From Dokdonella fugitiva (lineage in GTDB: Bacteria > Pseudomonadota > Gammaproteobacteria > Xanthomonadales > Rhodanobacteraceae), in contig NZ_JACGXL010000002.1 of the NCBI RefSeq assembly GCF_014138265.1, positions 496,001 to 560,000 of the forward strand: a DNA stretch of 64,000 bases, in the 5' to 3' direction. How positions within the stretch are numbered: the stretch's first letter is position 1; each line of letters opens with the position of its first letter. The notes below the pieces were generated by a model, which worked only from the letters and a program-made list of their open reading frames with translations, searched no databases and was not told the DNA's origin. Below are positions 42,892 to 50,645 of the stretch, one piece after another. The position numbers were made by a program, and so were the translations under genes.

Positions 42892-44160
42892 TCACAGCCG
42901 TTCGAACGGATCGTGGAACAGCACGTCGTCGGAAAGTTCGATCGCACCGACGTCGCAGCGCGCGTTGCCGTCACCATCGCCGTCGGCCGGCCTCTCGGCG
43001 AACATCTGGTCGTCCTCCTCGCACCCGATCGCGCCGATTACCGGGTGCCCGGCATCGACCATCGGACTCGTCACGAGCGGCCACGCGGTCGGCGTGAAGC
43101 CGCCGTGGATGGCGAGCGGAGTCAGCTGCGGCTCCACGCCGGGATAGTTCGAGCTGCCGCCGGCGAGTTCGCAGGTGTCGTCCGAATCCATGTTGTAGCG
43201 GTTGAGATTGAGGGTCGCTCCGGCGGACACCGTGCAATCCTGGCCGCCGTTCTTCGCGATCACGCTGTTGCGCATCTGGAACGTGCCGCCGACGCCGCTG
43301 ACGGCAATGCCGACGTTGCTGTTCGCCGCGATGGTGGAGTTGCGCACGACCAGCGTCGCGGCGTCGAGGTTGCCGACGCCGATGCCGAGGTTGTCGGCGA
43401 TCGTGCTGTCGACAACGCTCAGGCTCGGCGAGCCGGAGAACGGCGGCACGTTGCGGATCGCGAACGCGCCGAGCTCGCCGACGCCGTGATTCGCGTGCAC
43501 GCTGCTGTGGTCGATCACGAGCGTGCCGCGATTGAGGACCGCCGCCCCGGCACTGTCGACGAAGTCGTCCGCCTCCTCGTTGTCGAAGAACTCGCATGCG
43601 CTGCAGCGCGTGTCGGGACCGTCGTTGTAGAGGCCGCCGCCGAAGTTCGCGCGGTTGCCGTAGAAGCGCATCAGCGACAGTTGCACGACGCCGGCGTCGA
43701 AGTCGACGGCGATCCCGCCGCCCGCCTGGTCGCTCGGCAGGGTCGCATCGCCGCCCGTGATGTCGAAGCCGAGCATGGTCACGTTGCCGCCGTGGACATC
43801 GAACGCCCGCTCGAGGCCGCCGGCATCGACGATCGGGCGCTCGCCCGAGGCGAAGAAGAGGATCGTCACGTCGTCGGTGATGTCGAGATCGCCGACGAGC
43901 GCGGTATCGTCGCTGCCGCTGCGGGTGAGCGTGTAGAGCTGGCCCGCGTCGAGGTTGATCTGGTCCGCGCCGGCGTGCGCGTTCGCTTCCTGCACCGCCG
44001 CACGCAGCGTGCACGTGCCGGGCAGGCCGAGTTCCGCGTGGCAGATGCCGTCGCCGACGTCGTCGTCGGGGACGTCGGCCGCGCTGGTCACGGTGAAGAC
44101 GGTCGCATGCGCCGGCAGGGCGAGCGCAGCGACGAAGAGGACGAGGACGAGGTGGCGCAT
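42892..44160 (-). CDS. Secreted CSLREA-type beta-helix protein (locus B)
   Basis: Encodes 422 residues; signal peptide about 1-19, then CSLREA-like TCTLRAAVQEANA, then a right-handed beta-helix with many N/G steps. It aligns end to end with the locus A protein: shared GDLDITDD-TI, FFASGERP-V, GNVT-LGF-I, GGGLYN, a D-C----N-YN-DSDD-C region and a CDVGAIEL tail, ending DDVLFHDPFERL. AGGAG precedes the ATG at 44160. The stop lies at the sigma gene (overlapping the alternative GTG start), so all three genes form one transcription unit. Confidence 0.86.
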   Translation of the reverse strand: MRHLVLVLFVAALALPAHATVFTVTSAADVPDDDVGDGICHAELGLPGTCTLRAAVQEANAHAGADQINLDAGQLYTLTRSGSDDTALVGDLDITDDVTILFFASGERPIVDAGGLERAFDVHGGNVTMLGFDITGGDATLPSDQAGGGIAVDFDAGVVQLSLMRFYGNRANFGGGLYNDGPDTRCSACEFFDNEEADDFVDSAGAAVLNRGTLVIDHSSVHANHGVGELGAFAIRNVPPFSGSPSLSVVDSTIADNLGIGVGNLDAATLVVRNSTIAANSNVGIAVSGVGGTFQMRNSVIAKNGGQDCTVSAGATLNLNRYNMDSDDTCELAGGSSNYPGVEPQLTPLAIHGGFTPTAWPLVTSPMVDAGHPVIGAIGCEEDDQMFAERPADGDGDGNARCDVGAIELSDDVLFHDPFERL

Positions 44161-44254
44161 GATCGGGCTCCTGTGGGGTTTCCGATCCACAGAACGCAGG
44201 CGAGGCAGCGAAACGACATCGAGCGTGCCGACGACGTGCTAGGCTGCGCGGCCG

Positions 44255-44806
44255 ATGCTGATCCTGCTCAACAAGCCGTACGGCGTGCTGTGCCAGTTCA
44301 CCGATCGCAGCGTGCCGCCACGGCGCACGCTCGCCGGGTTCGTCGACGTTCCGGGCGTCTATCCGGCCGGCCGTCTCGACCACGACAGCGAAGGCCTGCT
44401 GCTGCTCACCGACGACGGCGCGCTCGCGCACCGGCTCACCGATCCGCGCCACAAGCAGCCGAAGACGTACCTCGTGCAGGTCGAAGGCACGCCGACGCCG
44501 GTCGCGCTCGATGCGCTGCGCCACGGCGTCACGCTCGCCGACGGACCGACCCTGCCCAGCGATGTCGAAGCGCCCGTCGCGCCGCCCGACTGGCTGTGGC
44601 CACGCGTGCCGCCCGTTCGCTTCCGCAAGAGCGTGCCCGACGCATGGCTCGCGCTGACGATCCGCGAAGGCCGCAATCGCCAGGTGCGGCGCATGACCGC
44701 CGCGGTCGGCCTGCCGACCTTGCGCCTCGTGCGCGTGCGCGTCGGCCCGTACGCACTCGACGGCCTCGCGCCCGGCGAGACGCGCGTCGTGCCGGACCAC
44801 GCGTAG
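44255..44806 (+). CDS. rluE: 23S rRNA pseudouridine synthase RluE
   Basis: A 183-residue RsuA/RluE-family enzyme, expected to isomerise U2457 in 23S rRNA. The catalytic aspartate is D42 in [27 protein letters not shown] opens the fold and [16 protein letters not shown] is the family's C-terminal signature. There is no S4 domain, as in RluE. No ribosome binding site is visible; a TAGGCT hexamer at 44240-44245 suggests a very short or leaderless mRNA. Confidence 0.92.
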   Translation: MLILLNKPYGVLCQFTDRSVPPRRTLAGFVDVPGVYPAGRLDHDSEGLLLLTDDGALAHRLTDPRHKQPKTYLVQVEGTPTPVALDALRHGVTLADGPTLPSDVEAPVAPPDWLWPRVPPVRFRKSVPDAWLALTIREGRNRQVRRMTAAVGLPTLRLVRVRVGPYALDGLAPGETRVVPDHA

Positions 44807-44837
44807 GCCGGATCCGCGAGAAATGGATCCGGTGCCC

Positions 44838-44913
44838 GTGGGCGCCGCGCAAGCCGCGATGCTCTTGCGATTGCGGCGTGGCGGGAACAGCATCGCGGTT
44901 CCGCCGCTGCCAC
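44838..44913. repeat. Degenerate REP palindrome pair
   Basis: Arms GTGGGCGCCGCGCAAGCCGC... (44838-44861) and CATCGCGGTTCCGCCGCTGCCAC (44891-44913) are a degenerate copy of the element at 51637-51712 and 60063-60141. It abuts the methyltransferase start and probably supplies part of its leader. Confidence 0.7.
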
Positions 44914-44923
44914 GGGAATGCGC

Positions 44924-45667
44924 ATGTCGTTCAAGGACCATTTCTCCGGTCACGCGGGCGCCTACCACGAAGCGCGGCCGACCTATCCGGACGCGTTGTT
45001 CGACTGGCTCGCCGCGCAGGCGCCGGCGCGTTCGCTCGCCTGGGACGTCGGCTGCGGCAACGGCCAGGCGAGCGTCGCGCTCGCGCGCCGCTTCGCGCGC
45101 GTGCATGCGACCGACCCGAGCGCGGCGCAGATCGCGAATGCGGAAACACGACCGAACATCGACTACCGCGTCGAACCGGCTGAAGCATGCTCGCTCGCCG
45201 ACGCGGGCGCGGACCTGGCAACCGTCGCGCAGGCGCTGCACTGGTTCGACCATGCGCGCTTCTACGCCGAGGTGCGACGCGTGCTCGCGCCGGGCGCGCT
45301 GGTCGCGGCATGGAGCTACGCCGACTGCAGCGTCGCACCGGCCGTCGACGCGGCGAAGAACCGGCTCTACGTCGACCTCACCGGGCCGTACTGGCCGCCC
45401 GAGCGGCGCTACATCGACGAAGGCTACCGCACGCTGCCGTTCCCGTTCGACGAGATCGCCGTGCCGGCGTTCGACATGCACGTCGAATGGACGCTCGCGC
45501 AGTTCCTCGCCTACCTGCGTTCGTGGTCGGCGACGCAGCGCTACCTCGCCGCGAACGGGCATGATCCCGTCGCGCTCGTCGAGGACGAGATCGCGCGCGG
45601 CTGGGGCGATCCGCTGCAGGCGCGACGCGTGCGCTGGGATTTCCACCTGCGCGCCGGGCGCGCCTGA
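44924..45667 (+). CDS. Class I SAM-dependent methyltransferase
   Basis: A 247-residue cytosolic methyltransferase. It opens with SFKDHFSGHAGAYHEARPTYP; motif I is WDVGCGNGQAS (about 40-50), motif II has an acidic residue in ATDPSAAQI, and QALHWFDH (about 108-115) is typical of the group related to trans-aconitate/UbiE-like enzymes. Substrate unknown. The ATG at 44918 is an equally possible start; both sit directly after a REP-derived palindrome. Confidence 0.85.
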   Translation: MSFKDHFSGHAGAYHEARPTYPDALFDWLAAQAPARSLAWDVGCGNGQASVALARRFARVHATDPSAAQIANAETRPNIDYRVEPAEACSLADAGADLATVAQALHWFDHARFYAEVRRVLAPGALVAAWSYADCSVAPAVDAAKNRLYVDLTGPYWPPERRYIDEGYRTLPFPFDEIAVPAFDMHVEWTLAQFLAYLRSWSATQRYLAANGHDPVALVEDEIARGWGDPLQARRVRWDFHLRAGRA

Positions 45668-45778
45668 GCTCCGGCGATCGGCCCCATCAATCACGCACGA
45701 AATGGACCGGGGATGGGGCCGCCTGCGTGACTAGACTCGCCGGCGATGCGGTTCGCGCATCGTCATGACGAGGTTCCC

Positions 45779-46402
45779 ATGGCTCGCACCCCGGTTCTTC
45801 GCAACGCGACCTTCGCGGGCAGCGTGCTCGCCGCGTGCCTGCTCGCATCCACGTCGTCGGCGAGCGCCGGCGCACCGCCCGACGCGCCCGGCTACACGAC
45901 CGCGCGAACCGGCGGCGCGCACGACTTCGAGTATTTCGCCGGTGGCTGGCGAACGACGCAGCATCGCCTGAAGGCACGCGGCGTCGGCAGCAACGAGTGG
46001 GACACGTTTCCTGCCACGCTGTGCATGACGCCGTACCTCGACGGCCGCGTCACCGCGGACGAGATCCGCTTCCCGACCAAGGGCTGGGCCGGCTTCACGC
46101 TGCGCAGCTACGATATCGCCAAGAAGCAGTGGTCGGTCTGGTGGATCAACAGCACGAGCGGCCGCCTCGAGACGCCCGTCGTCGGCGGCTTCGACGGCGC
46201 GCGCGGCGAGTTCTACGGTGAGGACGTCGACGACGGCCGGCCGGTCAAGGTGCGCTACCGTTGGGACAAGGTCGATCACGACCACGCGCGCTGGGAACAG
46301 GCGTTCTCCTACGACGGCCGCGCATGGGAGACGAACTGGACCGCCGACTTCGTGCGCGCCGACGCCGCGACCGCGTGCAGCCAGGGGCGACCGCGCGACT
46401 AG
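45779..46402 (+). CDS. Secreted DUF1579-like protein
   Basis: Encodes 207 residues with a signal peptide (about 1-32; the LAAC within it could be a lipobox but the residues after it are hydrophobic, which argues against lipidation). The mature part has the DUF1579 pattern: HDFEYFAGGWRTTQH at the start, LYDIAKKQW-like central strand (SYDIAKKQWSVWW) and a closing W-T--F strand, suggesting a lipocalin-like barrel. Function unknown. GAGG precedes the ATG at 45779. Confidence 0.78.
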   Translation: MARTPVLRNATFAGSVLAACLLASTSSASAGAPPDAPGYTTARTGGAHDFEYFAGGWRTTQHRLKARGVGSNEWDTFPATLCMTPYLDGRVTADEIRFPTKGWAGFTLRSYDIAKKQWSVWWINSTSGRLETPVVGGFDGARGEFYGEDVDDGRPVKVRYRWDKVDHDHARWEQAFSYDGRAWETNWTADFVRADAATACSQGRPRD

Positions 46403-46433
46403 CGGTGCCGGCGCGATCGTCCGCGGTGCGCGC

Positions 46434-47132
46434 CTACAGGCGCGTCCAGTCGATGCCGAGCGCGCGCAGCCCGGCGTCGCCGCGCGCACCGAGCGCGAGC
46501 GCGCGCGAGTCCCGCCGTGGCCGCAACCAGCCGCGCTCGAACAGGCGCTCGGCGAGGCGGTTGCCGAGCGCGCCGGCGAGGTGGAAGCGGCGTTCGGTCC
46601 AGTCGACGCAACTGCGTCCGGCGAGCGCGAGGCCTTCGTCGTCGTCGAACAGGCCCGCATCGTGCAGCCAGCGCGCGCCCGCGGCGCTGAGGCGGATCGC
46701 GTCGCTGCCGAGCTCGAGCGCGTCGCGCTCGCGCAGGCGCTCGAACAGCGCGACGCCGAGGCGGCCGGCGAGGTGGCGGTAGCACGTGCGCGCACGGCGC
46801 AGCGGTGTGTCCGCGGGCGACACCGCAGCCGCGGCCGGCGCGTGCGCTCCGGCGAGCGCGAGCGTCTCGACGAGGTGCGCGACGTCTTCGCCGGCGAGGC
46901 GGAAATAGCGGTGCCGGCCCTGTGCGTGCAACGCGAGCAGGCCACCGGCGACGAGTCGCTGCAGGTGCGCGCTCGCGGTCGCCGGCGCGACGCCGGCGAG
47001 CGCCGCGAGTTCGCCGGCCGGCCGCGCGCTGCCGTCGATGAGCGCGAGCAGGATGCCCGCGCGCGCGGGCTCGGCGAGCAATGCGCCGATCTCGGCGAGG
47101 CGGTGGCGGCTGGTCGGTGCGGCACTCGTCAT
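46434..47132 (-). CDS. ArsR-type winged-helix regulator
   Basis: A 232-residue transcription factor. Residues about 10-90 form an ArsR-family winged helix (LLAEPARAGILLALIDGSARP, ASAHLQRLVAGGLL, GRHRYFRLA). The C-terminal half (about 105-232) is a helical domain containing C-Y-HLAGRLG and SCVDWTERRFHLAG seen in a group of ArsR regulators paired with transporters. No metal-binding CxC pair is seen in the DNA-binding helix. Divergent from the EamA transporter 188 bases away, its probable target. Confidence 0.85.
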   Translation of the reverse strand: MTSAAPTSRHRLAEIGALLAEPARAGILLALIDGSARPAGELAALAGVAPATASAHLQRLVAGGLLALHAQGRHRYFRLAGEDVAHLVETLALAGAHAPAAAAVSPADTPLRRARTCYRHLAGRLGVALFERLRERDALELGSDAIRLSAAGARWLHDAGLFDDDEGLALAGRSCVDWTERRFHLAGALGNRLAERLFERGWLRPRRDSRALALGARGDAGLRALGIDWTRL

Positions 47133-47320
47133 GCGGCGAGCGTAGCCGATCGCCGCAGGCGTCGTTTCGGCCGCCGCCGAAGCGTCCCGCGCGCGGCGCG
47201 GGCACACTGCACCGGTTCCATCCGATCCGCACGAACTGGCCCGCTGCGGGGGCTGGAATTGGCCAAGAGTGGCCGCATGCAAGGACACCCGCCGCCGCGC
47301 GACTGCCGGAGACCCGCGCC

Positions 47321-48217
47321 ATGAACGACACGCTCGCCGCGACCGGCGCACCGCGCACCGACTGGCTGACCCCGCTCGAACTCGTCGCCCTCGGCGCGAT
47401 CTGGGGCGGCTCGTTCCTCTTCATGCGCGTCGCCGCGCCGCAGTTCGGCCCGTTCGCATTGGTCGAAGTGCGCATCGTGCTCGGCGCGCTGATCCTGCTG
47501 CCGTTCCTGTGGCGTGCGCGAGCATTGCTCGATGCGAAACGCCTCGTGCAGTTCGCGATCGTCGGCGCGCTCAATTCGGCGATCCCGTTCTCGCTGTTCG
47601 CCTGGGGCGCCGAGCGCGCGCCTGCCGGCGTCGGTGCGATCGCCAACAGCCTCACCGTGTTGTTCACCGCTCTGGTCGCGCTGCTCGTCTACGGCGAGCG
47701 CGTGAGCCTGCGCCGTGCGTTCGCGATGATCGTCGGCTTCGTCGGCGTCGTCGTGCTCATGAGCGGCAAGGTCGCCGGCTCCGACGTGTTCTCGGCCGCG
47801 CTCGCGGGCACGGCCGCGTCGGCGTGCTACGGCTTCGCCGCGAACTTCACCAAGCGCTGGTTCGCCGGCGTGCCGCCGCTCGCCGCGGTCGCCGGCACGC
47901 TCGGCTGCGCGGCGATCCTGCTCGCGCCGTTCGCTCTCGCGACCTGGCCCGCGCAGTCGCCGTCGAGCGCGTCGTGGGGCAGCGCGGTAGCGCTCGGCGT
48001 GCTCTGCACCGGCATCGCCTACGCGTTCTTCTTCCGCCTGATCCAGCGCGTCGGCGCCGCGCGCGCGACTACCTGCACCTACCTCGTGCCGCTGTTCGGC
48101 GTGTTCTGGGGCTGGCTGCTGCTCGCCGAAACGCCGACCGCGACGATGCTGATCGCGGGGACGATGATCCTCGGCAGCGTGATCGCGAGCCAGCGCGAGG
48201 GCCAAGGGCGGCGCTGA
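47321..48217 (+). CDS. EamA/DMT family transporter
   Basis: A 298-residue inner-membrane protein with ten predicted helices and two EamA repeats (LGAIWGGSFLFMRVAAP near residue 27; second repeat from about 160, with PLFGVFWGWLLLAETP near 250). Members export amino acids, metabolites or drugs; the substrate cannot be read from sequence. The ATG at 47321 sits where the first helix context begins. Divergently transcribed from the ArsR-type regulator, which suggests inducible expression. Confidence 0.88.
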   Translation: MNDTLAATGAPRTDWLTPLELVALGAIWGGSFLFMRVAAPQFGPFALVEVRIVLGALILLPFLWRARALLDAKRLVQFAIVGALNSAIPFSLFAWGAERAPAGVGAIANSLTVLFTALVALLVYGERVSLRRAFAMIVGFVGVVVLMSGKVAGSDVFSAALAGTAASACYGFAANFTKRWFAGVPPLAAVAGTLGCAAILLAPFALATWPAQSPSSASWGSAVALGVLCTGIAYAFFFRLIQRVGAARATTCTYLVPLFGVFWGWLLLAETPTATMLIAGTMILGSVIASQREGQGRR

Positions 48218-48363
48218 GGCGCCGCCTTCGTCGCGCTTGCGCTTGCGGGAGCGTTGTGCGGTGCGCTGTTCGTTGTCGTTTCGTCGTGTTGGACGGCAGC
48301 GCAAAGCACTTTCGCGACAACCGACCCGCATCCCTGCGTGTTCCGCTCGCATCCGTGCGAGCG

Positions 48364-48399
48364 GGTTCCTTTTCTTTGCTTGTCCAAAGAAAAGGAACC
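48364..48399. repeat. Perfect 15-bp inverted repeat, probable bidirectional terminator
   Basis: GGTTCCTTTTCTTTG - CTTGTC - CAAAGAAAAGGAACC. This T/A-rich palindrome begins a structured element common in intergenic DNA of Xanthomonadaceae relatives; it lies 147 bases after the EamA gene stop. Confidence 0.75.
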
Positions 48400-48454
48400 A
48401 AAAGAAAGGACCCCCCGACAGCGGCGCCCTCCGGGCATCCTGCCCTGCGGGTGC

Positions 48455-48555
48455 GTGAACGGCGGCCGGGATTCGCCGACGGCGCCTCCTGCGCCGACGG
48501 CGAACGCGCACACGTCCTGTGCGCGCCCCTGCGGGCTGATCCGTCCGCCGTTCAC
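48455..48555. repeat. Nested palindromes of a structured intergenic element
   Basis: GTGAACGGCGG (48455-48465) pairs with CCGCCGTTCAC (48545-48555), enclosing a CGCCGACGGCGC-type palindrome and the hairpin GCGCACA-CGTCC-TGTGCGC. Together they could fold as a multi-branch RNA or DNA structure. Confidence 0.6.
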
Positions 48556-48883
48556 CGCCGCTGAGGGGGCCCCGAGAGCAGCGCGCTCCTGCGCGCAGAA
48601 GCCAGCAAAGCAAGCGGACGATGCGGACACGTCGTCGCGTCGGTCCCCGTCGACCTGGCGGCCGGCACGGCCGAGCCGAAGCCGCACGCGCGAAGTCACG
48701 CGTGACCGTCCGCCCTCTCGCTGTCGGGAGAAGCCGACGCGGGCAGCGAGGCGGGCGGGTGCGCCGAAGTGATGCGCCCCTACGCTCGTGGGCACTTCAC
48801 CCGAACCGCAGAGGCCACCCAGGGAAGTCGACCGGCCGACGACGCGGCGTCGAACGCCAGGACAAGTGCTCGAACCTCCCGGA

Positions 48884-49198
48884 ACCGCCCTTCATCCGCA
48901 GAGCGCGGAACTCGGCGCGCCAGGCGCGACGCTCGAAACGTCCGACGCAGGACCCGAGCCTTCGAGCGCCGAACTCGAAGGCCGGAGCCCGGATCTCGAA
49001 CGCTCGAGCGTCGGACGCCAACGTCGGAGCAAGCATCTCGAAATGTCGAGCACCCCGCCCGAGCTTTCGAGCTCCGAACTCGAAAGTTCGAGCTCCAGGC
49101 GCAGCACACCGAGCTCGGAACGCGAAATGCCAAGCTCCATGCCCATACCCCCGGTCCCGGAACCCGATCTCCCGCGTCGAACGCTCGCGCCGTCGAGC
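48884..49198. repeat. Degenerate 21-bp tandem array, 15 units
   Basis: Units end in phase with GAGC or a variant at 48904, 48946 (variant), 48967, 48988, 49009, 49030, 49051, 49072, 49093, 49114, 49135 (variant) and 49198. The approximate consensus is NCCGAACTCGAANGTTCGAGC, itself near-palindromic around TCGAA. The period is a multiple of three, which explains why all frames remain open. Confidence 0.8.
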
Positions 49199-49537
49199 AA
49201 CGAGCGCCGATGCCGCGCATGAGCGCGCGCGCGCCGGCGTACCTCACTCGGCCAAAGGGCGCGCTCGTCAGCGCCCCGGCGCGCAGGGCCGCGATGCGCC
49301 CGGAACGGCTTCGAGCCACCCGTTACGCTCATGGTTCCAGATGCGTGAACCGCTACACCCCCTGCCGGCGGCATGTTGCGCGGCGCTGCGGCATGGCCCG
49401 ATCCCGCGGTCGACCAAGCGATTGAAAGCGCGTTGGAAATCGGCTTGACCAGTATTGCTTGGTCGAGCACGATGCCGTGCAACGCCCCGATTCGGGGTCG
49501 ATTTGTAGTATGGCACCTGCATCGGAACGCCATTGCC

Positions 49538-49915
49538 ATGCCTAAGCTCATGCTCGTGCCGCTGCTCCTGGTCGGCTTATCCTTGCCAAGCTTTGCGGCC
49601 GAACAAGCGTCGATTCCCAAGTGGCTCCTGGGTATTTGGGAACTCACGGACGATCCTGATCACAGTCCGACAGACTGGATGGAGTTTCGCGCTGACGGCA
49701 CATTCGTGAATACGCTCGTCGATTGCAGGAAGGTCGCAGGGACATTCCACCTGTTTCGAGGCGATATCTATCTCGCCATCGAGCAAAACGGGAAGTTCTT
49801 GGCGAATGGCTCGCGACCGAATCAAGAAAAGACCAAGCTTCTTTACACTTCGCCGCGAACCAGAAATACAGCAACCTATGAGAAGGTCGCATCAGTGGAG
49901 TGCCACGGTGGCTGA
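49538..49915 (+). CDS. Small secreted protein, lower G+C
   Basis: Encodes 125 residues with a signal peptide (about 1-20, cleavage near SFAAE). The mature part begins IPKWLLGIWELTDD and has a W-M-F--DGTFVN strand, resembling small lipocalin-like domains; it ends in a cysteine-containing tail. G+C is clearly below the window average and codon use includes TTA, ATT and TAT, suggesting recent acquisition. Function unknown. The following gene is 79 bases away on the same strand and similar in size and style. Confidence 0.7.
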   Translation: MPKLMLVPLLLVGLSLPSFAAEQASIPKWLLGIWELTDDPDHSPTDWMEFRADGTFVNTLVDCRKVAGTFHLFRGDIYLAIEQNGKFLANGSRPNQEKTKLLYTSPRTRNTATYEKVASVECHGG

Positions 49916-49994
49916 CTATTCGGTCAAATGGACCGAAGCCCGCTGTACTCCGATGCATGTGTGGCAGCGGCCACTACCTCAAGAGTTAGCTCTC

Positions 49995-50465
49995 ATGAAG
50001 GCCACCTTGCCGTCCGTACTTGCGATTCTTCTATTCGCCGATTGCTCACTAGCATGTGAGCACGACTTGAGTGGCGTATGGAAGTCCGATGCCGACGCAT
50101 CCATGTCGTTTAATAGAGCAAACGCCAAGCTCCAATCCAAGACGGATGCATTTCTCGCCGCACTGCTAGGCCACTTGACGTTGACGTTCGCTGGCCATGA
50201 ACTGCATGAAGTGATGCCCGATATCGAAGTGCCGGTTGCTGGCCAATCAAAGCCGTTTTCGGGTTCTGATAAGCGCAAGCCGTACAAAATTCTATTCTGT
50301 AGTGCCTCGATGATTGTTTGGTCGGCCAAACGATCCTTCGCCGAAGGAGAAGAGGCTACCACCTTCAACTTTGTCGATGCTGATACGTTTTGGGTCTATG
50401 CCGGTAGCACAGAGCCTGGCTTACCGGATCTTCACGCGCGCGAGTATTTTCGGCGGGTGCGCTGA
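49995..50465 (+). CDS. Small secreted protein, lower G+C
   Basis: Encodes 156 residues with a signal peptide (about 1-20, ending near SLAC). The mature part opens CEHDLSGVWKSDADASMSFN, a 'GxW..D' start like that of the preceding protein, and closes with HAREYFRRVR. Of low G+C compared with the window. The two tandem genes may be diverged relatives. No family recognised; function unknown. Confidence 0.7.
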   Translation: MKATLPSVLAILLFADCSLACEHDLSGVWKSDADASMSFNRANAKLQSKTDAFLAALLGHLTLTFAGHELHEVMPDIEVPVAGQSKPFSGSDKRKPYKILFCSASMIVWSAKRSFAEGEEATTFNFVDADTFWVYAGSTEPGLPDLHAREYFRRVR

Positions 50466-50645
50466 GGGCTAACATTTGTGTATGGACTCCCCTTGCAAAT
50501 GACCGAGTGATTTCGCTTCTGGCAAGCGGTGCGGTTGCAGTCGTGTATTCGGACTTGGAGTGAGCAGCAGATGCTCGGGCCATGATGGAATCCGCCGGGG
50601 GCGAGCGGTCGCTGCTCTTTCGCAGCGACCTACCCCTCACGAAAC

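Larger units (their letters stand above)
48218..49537. other. Gene-poor region, 1.3 kb
   Basis: Several frames stay open on both strands but none shows a ribosome binding site, conserved domain or codon bias that sets it apart, so I call no gene. It holds a 15-bp inverted repeat (48364-48399), a structured GC-rich stretch with nested palindromes to about 48620, and a 21-bp tandem array (48884-49198). The last ~100 bases fall in G+C content towards the following two genes. Confidence 0.65.

Noticed and set aside
42791-42895. GTG start at 42895 for the locus B sigma factor
   Set aside because: It overlaps the upstream stop and would couple translation, so it is possible, but no ribosome binding site is seen there, while the ATG at 42790 has GGAG and matches the length of the locus A sigma.
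48254-48772. Possible gene of 172 codons containing a CLSKEKEPKERTPRQ stretch
   Set aside because: That peptide is the chance translation of the inverted repeat at 48364-48399 within a non-coding structured element; no ribosome binding site or domain.
48884-49198. CRISPR array
   Set aside because: Units are contiguous with no unique spacers, period is 21 bases, and no cas genes are near.
48769-49425. Possible coiled-coil protein with heptad repeats
   Set aside because: The heptads come from the 21-bp tandem array. All six frames give similar repeats, no start signal stands out and third-position bias is absent, so a coding role is unsupported.
48780-49647. Minus-strand hypothetical proteins across the repeat region
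   Set aside because: Open only because the tandem array has no stop in any frame; they also overlap the supported secreted protein gene at 49538.
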